From NCBI GenBank assembly GCA_963697285.1, contig CAVONI010000019.1:31613-95612 (forward strand): 64,000 bases of DNA. Reading direction: 5' to 3'. This DNA is from JAEUQQ01 sp963697285. GTDB lineage: Bacteria > Acidobacteriota > Vicinamibacteria > Vicinamibacterales > JAFNAJ01. The stretch's first letter is position 1, and every line of letters starts with the position of its first letter. The translations under genes were made by a program, and so were the position numbers. Positions 60,297 through 64,000 of the stretch are shown piece after piece. The notes under the pieces were generated by a model. The model was not told the origin of the DNA. It was given only the letters and a program-made list of their open reading frames with translations, and did not search any database.

Positions 60297-62077
60297 ATGT
60301 CAACAGCCACCACTCCCGCGATCAATCGCACCAGCCCGGCAACCGGCACGCGCATCGCGTCGTACCTGCTGGCCGAGTACCTCGAGCGCCTCGGCGTCGA
60401 GGTCATCTTCGGGCTCTGCGGGCACACCGTCATCGCGTTGCTCGATGCGCTCGGCAAGAGCCGGATCCGCTTCGTCACGCACGCGCCACGAGCAGGTGGC
60501 CGCGCACGCCGCCGACGGGTACGCGCGCGCGTCCGGCAAGGCCGGGCGTGCTGCTGACGCACCTGGGCCCGGGGCTGACCAACGCCGCGACCGGCGTCGC
60601 CAACGCCGCGCTCGACTCGATCCCGATGGTCGTGATCGCCGGCGACGTGCCGTCGTACTACTACGGCCGGCATCCGCACCAGGAGGTCAACCTGCACCAG
60701 GACGCCGATCAGTTCCAGATCTACCGGCCGTTCTGCAAGCGCGTGTACCGCGTCGATCGCGCCGCGCGATCTGCCGCGCATCATCGAGCGCGCGTTCCAT
60801 CTCGCGCAGACGGGACGTCCCGGACCGGTGCTCGTGGACGTGCCGATGGACCTCTTCTCGGCCGACCTGCCCGTCGACGCCTTCCACAAGTTGCCGACGC
60901 CGATCGCGCAAGCCGACGATCGACCCGGCGACCGCCGAGCGCATCGTCGCCGCGCTCGCCGCAGCCGAGCGCCCGGTCCTCTACGCGGGCGGCGGCGTGA
61001 TGTCAGCGCAGCGCGACGGCCGAACTCGTGGCGCTTGCGGAAGCGCTCGAGGTGCCGGTCGCGCACACGCTGATGGGCAAGGGCCTGCTGCCGCGAAGAT
61101 CATCCGCTGCTGCTCGGGCATGACCGGCTTCTGGGGCACGCCGATCGCGAACGAGAAGTGCCGCACGGCCGACCTGATCCTCGCCGTCGGCACGCGCCTG
61201 GCCGAAGCCAACTCGAGCTCGTGGGATCCGCGCTTCACGTTCGCGATTCCGCCGACGCGGCTGATCCACATCGACGCCGACGCCGGCCGAGATCGGCCGC
61301 AACTTCCCGACCGAGCTCGGCGTCGTCGCCGACGCCAGGCTCGCGCTCGGCGCGCTGGCGGAGGCGGCGCGCGGCGCGCCCGCACCGCGACCGCGGCTCG
61401 CTGCGCGACGAGATCGCCAGCGGCCGCCGCGCGTTCGCAGCGAACTGGGCTGACGCAGTGGAGTTCGAACCAGTTCCCGATGCGGCCGGAGCGGATCCTG
61501 AGCGAACTGCGGAAGGCCGTGCCCGAGGACGGCTACATCGTCACCGACGTCGGCTGGAACAAGAACGGCGTCGGCCAGCAGTTCCCGATCACCGTGCCCG
61601 GAACGTTCGTCACGCCGAGCGGCCTCGCGACGATGGGATTCGGCCCGGCCGCGGTCGCTCGGCGTGAAGATGGCGCAGCCCGATCGCGCTGCCGTGGCGC
61701 TCATCGGCGACGGCGGATTCGGCACGAACCCGTCGGTCGTCGCGACCGCCATGGAGGCCGACCTGCCGGTCGTCTGGCTCGTCATGGACAACGCCGCGTT
61801 CGGCACGATCGCGGGCCTCGAGTCGATGCACTACGGCACCGAGTTCGGCTGCCTGTTCGAGTGCGACGGCAAGCCCTACCGCGTCGACTTCGCGGCGATG
61901 GCGCGGGCGTGCGGCGCCAACGGCGTGTTCGTCGAATCGGCCGATGAGCTCGGTCCTGCGCTTCGCGAGGCGCTGACGTCGAGTCGCCCGACCGTGATCC
62001 AGGTGCCGATGGAGAACGCCCCGACGCCGACGCCCGGGCACTGGAACATCAACGACATCTACCGGAATGGCGAGTAG
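60297..62077 (+). pseudogene. Thiamine-pyrophosphate enzyme, acetolactate synthase/lyase family, many indels
   Basis: Repaired, a TPP enzyme of about 590 residues. The N-terminal PYR domain has TRIASYLLAEYLERLGVEVIFGLCG, RHEQVAAHAADGYAR (the Glu that activates TPP) and THLGPGLTNAATGVANA. The middle domain has RPVLYAGGGVMSA and GTPIANEKCRTADLILAVGTRL. The C-terminal PP domain has GFGPAAV and IGDGGFGTNPSVV...VMDNAAFG (GDG-x-N TPP motif). The last 138 codons are clean. About eleven single-base insertions occur between 60480 and 61657. Relatives include acetolactate synthase, sulfopyruvate or phosphonopyruvate decarboxylase and 2-hydroxyacyl-CoA lyase. It probably supplies or uses the aldehyde of the preceding dehydrogenase. 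Confidence 0.8.
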
Positions 62078-62236
62078 CGCGCCGCGCCGGAGACCGCTTC
62101 GCGACAGGATCCCGTGAACGCGGATGGCGACCGGCGAGACACTCGCCGGCCGCCGTCTGCCGGCGGGCGGTCCCAGGCCGGTCGTGGTGACGCATGCCCG
62201 TGATCGTCGTGCCTGCATCTCCCTTAGAATGGTGGC

Positions 62237-64000
62237 GTGACCACCAAGGCAGCGGTAGGCGAACCGAGCCCGGAGCTCGACCAGAAGATCCGGCAGCAGC
62301 TGGATCGCATCATGGCGAGCACCACCTTCCAGCAAGTCGATCGGCTGCGGCGCTTCCTGAGTTTCATCGTGGTCGAGGCCATCGAGGGTCGGCGCGATCA
62401 GCTCAAGGAGTACGTGGTCGGCGTGCAGGTGTTCGGCAAGGAGGAGTCGTTCGATCCGCGTACCGACCCGGTGGTGCGCGTGCAGGCGCGTCGCTTGCGC
62501 ACGCGCCTGGCGAAGTACTACCAGGACGAGGGCACCGGCGACGACCTCCTGATCGACCTGCCGAAGGGCGGCTACGCACCGCTCTTCGTCACGCGCGACG
62601 CCCCCAGCGTACGCAAGCGATCGATTGGAGCTGCGCTCGTGACGCACAATAGCGTCGCGGTCATGCCGTTCGCCGACCACAGCCCGGCGCATGACAAGGC
62701 GTACTTCTGCCAGGGCATCCGCGAGGAGATCATCCAGGGCCTCTCGACGCTGCAGGGCCTGCGGGTGCTCGCCCTCGACCCCGCCTCGCTCCCGACGGGC
62801 GGCGCCCAGCACCTGCTGAAGGACGTGGACGCCTCGATGATCATCGGCGGCAGCCTGCGAACGGCGGGCGACCACCTGCGGGTCACCGCGCACATCATCG
62901 ACGGCGCCAGCGGCTGCTACGTCTGGTCTGAGTCGCTGGATGCCGACGCGAGCGAGACGTTCGGCGCCCAGGAGCGGATCACGGCGGCCATCGTCAGCAA
63001 GCTGCGTCCCGAGTTGCTCGACTCGCTGCACGCCAAGGTGCCGCACGGCACGACCATGAACCTGGCCGCCCACAACCTCTACCTCCAGGGCCGCTATCAC
63101 CTGAATCAGCGCACCGAGGAAGGCCTCCGCAAGGCGGCCGACTTCTTCGAACGTGCCCTCGTCGAGGACGCGCAATACGCCCTGGCACACAGCGGCCTCT
63201 CGGATGCCTACGGCCTGATGGCGCACTACGGCGTGCTGAAGCCGGCCGAGGTGTGGACCAGGGCGGCGTCGTCGGCAGCGACGGCCGTGATGCTCGACGG
63301 CAACTCGGCCGAGGCACACACGTCGCTCGCGCACGTGAAGAGCACGCAGGACTGGGACTGGGAAGGCGCCGAGCGCGAATTCCAGCGCGCCATCGCGCTC
63401 GACCTGCGCTACGCCACGGCGCATCACTGGTACGCGGCCTCGTGCCTCGCGCCGGTCGGACGCCTCGACGATGCGCTCGAGCAGATGCTGATCGCGCAGT
63501 CGCTCGACCCGGTGTCGCCGATCATCGCCCGTGACGTGGCCGTGATGCGGTACTTCCGCCGCGAGTTCGATGCCGCGCTCGAGCAGTGCGACCACACCAT
63601 CGAGCTGAATCCTCACTTCTCGCCTGCCTACCTCACGCTCGGCCTGATCCAGGAGCAGTTGAAGGACCTCGATGAATCAGAGGCGGCCTTCCAGCGCGCG
63701 GCGCATCTCTCGCCCAGGAGCCCGCGCATGCTGGCTGCGCTCGCCCGCGTCTATGCCCTGTCGGGCAGGCGCCAGCAGGCAGTGAAGACGCTGCGTCAGC
63801 TCGAGGCGCTCGCCAGGGAACGATACGTGGCGCCGTTCGAGTTCGCGGCCATCCACTTCACGCTCGAGCAGATCGACCTCGGCTTCCAGTGGCTGGCCAA
63901 GGCCTGTGACGATCGCTGCTTCGAGTTGTCGTCGATCAAGGTGGACCCACGCTTCGATGCGATACGCGCCGACGCGCGGTTCCAGGACATCACCAGGCAG
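62237..64000 (+). CDS. TolB-like/TPR protein with acidobacterial N-terminal domain (runs off the window)
   Basis: 588 codons are present and the frame is open at the edge. The first about 110 residues (DRLRRFLSFIVVEAIEGR, KEYVVGVQVFGKEESFDPRTDPVVRVQARRLRTRL) form a domain common before TolB/TPR modules in acidobacteria. Next comes a TolB-N-like part (SVAVMPFADHSPAHDKAYFCQGIREEIIQGLSTL), then TPR repeats (AHNLYLQGRYHLNQRTEEGLRKAADFFERAL, DDALEQMLIAQSLDPVSP, FSPAYLTLGLIQEQLKDLDESEAAFQRA). GTG 62237 is the only start after an in-frame TAG at 62225. TAGAAT at 62225-62230 implies a leaderless mRNA. Role: probably protein-protein scaffolding or regulation. Confidence 0.8.
   Translation, partial: MTTKAAVGEPSPELDQKIRQQLDRIMASTTFQQVDRLRRFLSFIVVEAIEGRRDQLKEYVVGVQVFGKEESFDPRTDPVVRVQARRLRTRLAKYYQDEGTGDDLLIDLPKGGYAPLFVTRDAPSVRKRSIGAALVTHNSVAVMPFADHSPAHDKAYFCQGIREEIIQGLSTLQGLRVLALDPASLPTGGAQHLLKDVDASMIIGGSLRTAGDHLRVTAHIIDGASGCYVWSESLDADASETFGAQERITAAIVSKLRPELLDSLHAKVPHGTTMNLAAHNLYLQGRYHLNQRTEEGLRKAADFFERALVEDAQYALAHSGLSDAYGLMAHYGVLKPAEVWTRAASSAATAVMLDGNSAEAHTSLAHVKSTQDWDWEGAEREFQRAIALDLRYATAHHWYAASCLAPVGRLDDALEQMLIAQSLDPVSPIIARDVAVMRYFRREFDAALEQCDHTIELNPHFSPAYLTLGLIQEQLKDLDESEAAFQRAAHLSPRSPRMLAALARVYALSGRRQQAVKTLRQLEALARERYVAPFEFAAIHFTLEQIDLGFQWLAKACDDRCFELSSIKVDPRFDAIRADARFQDITRQ

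Noticed and set aside
59180..61660. Programmed frameshifting in the aldehyde dehydrogenase and TPP genes
   Set aside because: The shifts are too many, lie in different sequence contexts without a common slippery site, and each needs the same kind of one-base correction. Sequence error fits better.
1..64000. tRNA, rRNA, prophage or insertion-sequence genes
   Set aside because: No tRNA- or rRNA-like stretch, integrase, transposase or phage structural gene was recognised. The only mobile-looking DNA is the short palindromic repeats.

Overview
The window is high-GC DNA with dense genes on both strands, typical of a soil or environmental bacterium. The best guess is an acidobacterium of the Vicinamibacteria (Luteitalea-like) type. 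The reasons are two very large Oar-type TonB-dependent receptors with an N-terminal carboxypeptidase-regulatory-like domain, a TolB/TPR protein with a characteristic N-terminal domain, an FG-GAP exoprotein, a PQQ dehydrogenase and Tat-exported redox proteins. This placement is inferred from gene content, not from a marker gene; no rRNA or tRNA was seen.

Layout. 0-6.7 kb: the start of a CocE/NonD-type hydrolase, exonuclease III, a frameshifted Ada, beta-carbonic anhydrase, a small barrel protein, a GNAT enzyme, and an operon of membrane protein, ECF sigma factor and zinc-binding anti-sigma factor. 6.8-13.3 kb: a 1217-residue FG-GAP/deacetylase-like/Ig-like exoprotein, a repeat-rich spacer, then a GlpT-type transporter with a shikimate-dehydrogenase-family gene. 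13.5-17.9 kb: an Oar-type receptor interrupted by five apparent single-base insertions, and a periplasmic glycerophosphodiesterase. 18-24.1 kb: a sigma-54 module. A histidine kinase and NtrC-type regulator lie upstream of a small Gly-rich secreted protein, a DUF4405 membrane protein and an outer-membrane barrel, and a near-consensus -24/-12 promoter precedes the target operon. 24.2-32.8 kb: glpF diverging from glpK-glpD, an aromatic amino-acid decarboxylase, and trkA-trkH. 33-40.1 kb: an IorAB-type molybdenum hydroxylase divergent from a five-haem cytochrome, then a TonB receptor under a TPP riboswitch. 40.2-47.7 kb: an SLH/metallo-beta-lactamase-fold exoprotein, a fused aroK-aroB gene with a frameshifted aroD, an ACS-type transporter and an O-methyltransferase. 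47.8-58 kb: a PQQ dehydrogenase/cytochrome/HhH fusion, a second Oar-type receptor, a DUF2271 protein, a Tat aldo/keto-reductase-like protein, ApbE and ThuA. 58-62.1 kb: a citryl-CoA-lyase-type enzyme, a CoA-acylating aldehyde dehydrogenase and a TPP enzyme; the last two carry about two dozen apparent indels. 62.2 kb to the end: a partial TolB/TPR protein.

The most interesting signal is not a gene. A 22-bp inverted repeat (GTTACSGT-N6-ACSGTAAC) occurs six times, only between genes, between 42.4 and 58.1 kb. At every copy a -10-like hexamer starts 49-50 bases from its first base. One copy does this in both directions. This ties the SLH/MBL protein, the ACS transporter, the PQQ dehydrogenase, a TonB receptor, the DUF2271 operon, ThuA and the citryl-CoA-lyase operon into one candidate regulon of uptake and periplasmic oxidation.

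Intergenic space also carries three families of short palindromes: A, a 43-bp GGGGTCA...TGACCCC element; B, AATTGGGGTC-A-GACCCCAATT; and C, GTAGGGGCCGC...GCGGCCC in inverted pairs. They look like REP/BIME elements. Most apparent frameshifts are single-base insertions in otherwise well-conserved coding sequence, so sequence error is a more likely cause than gene decay.
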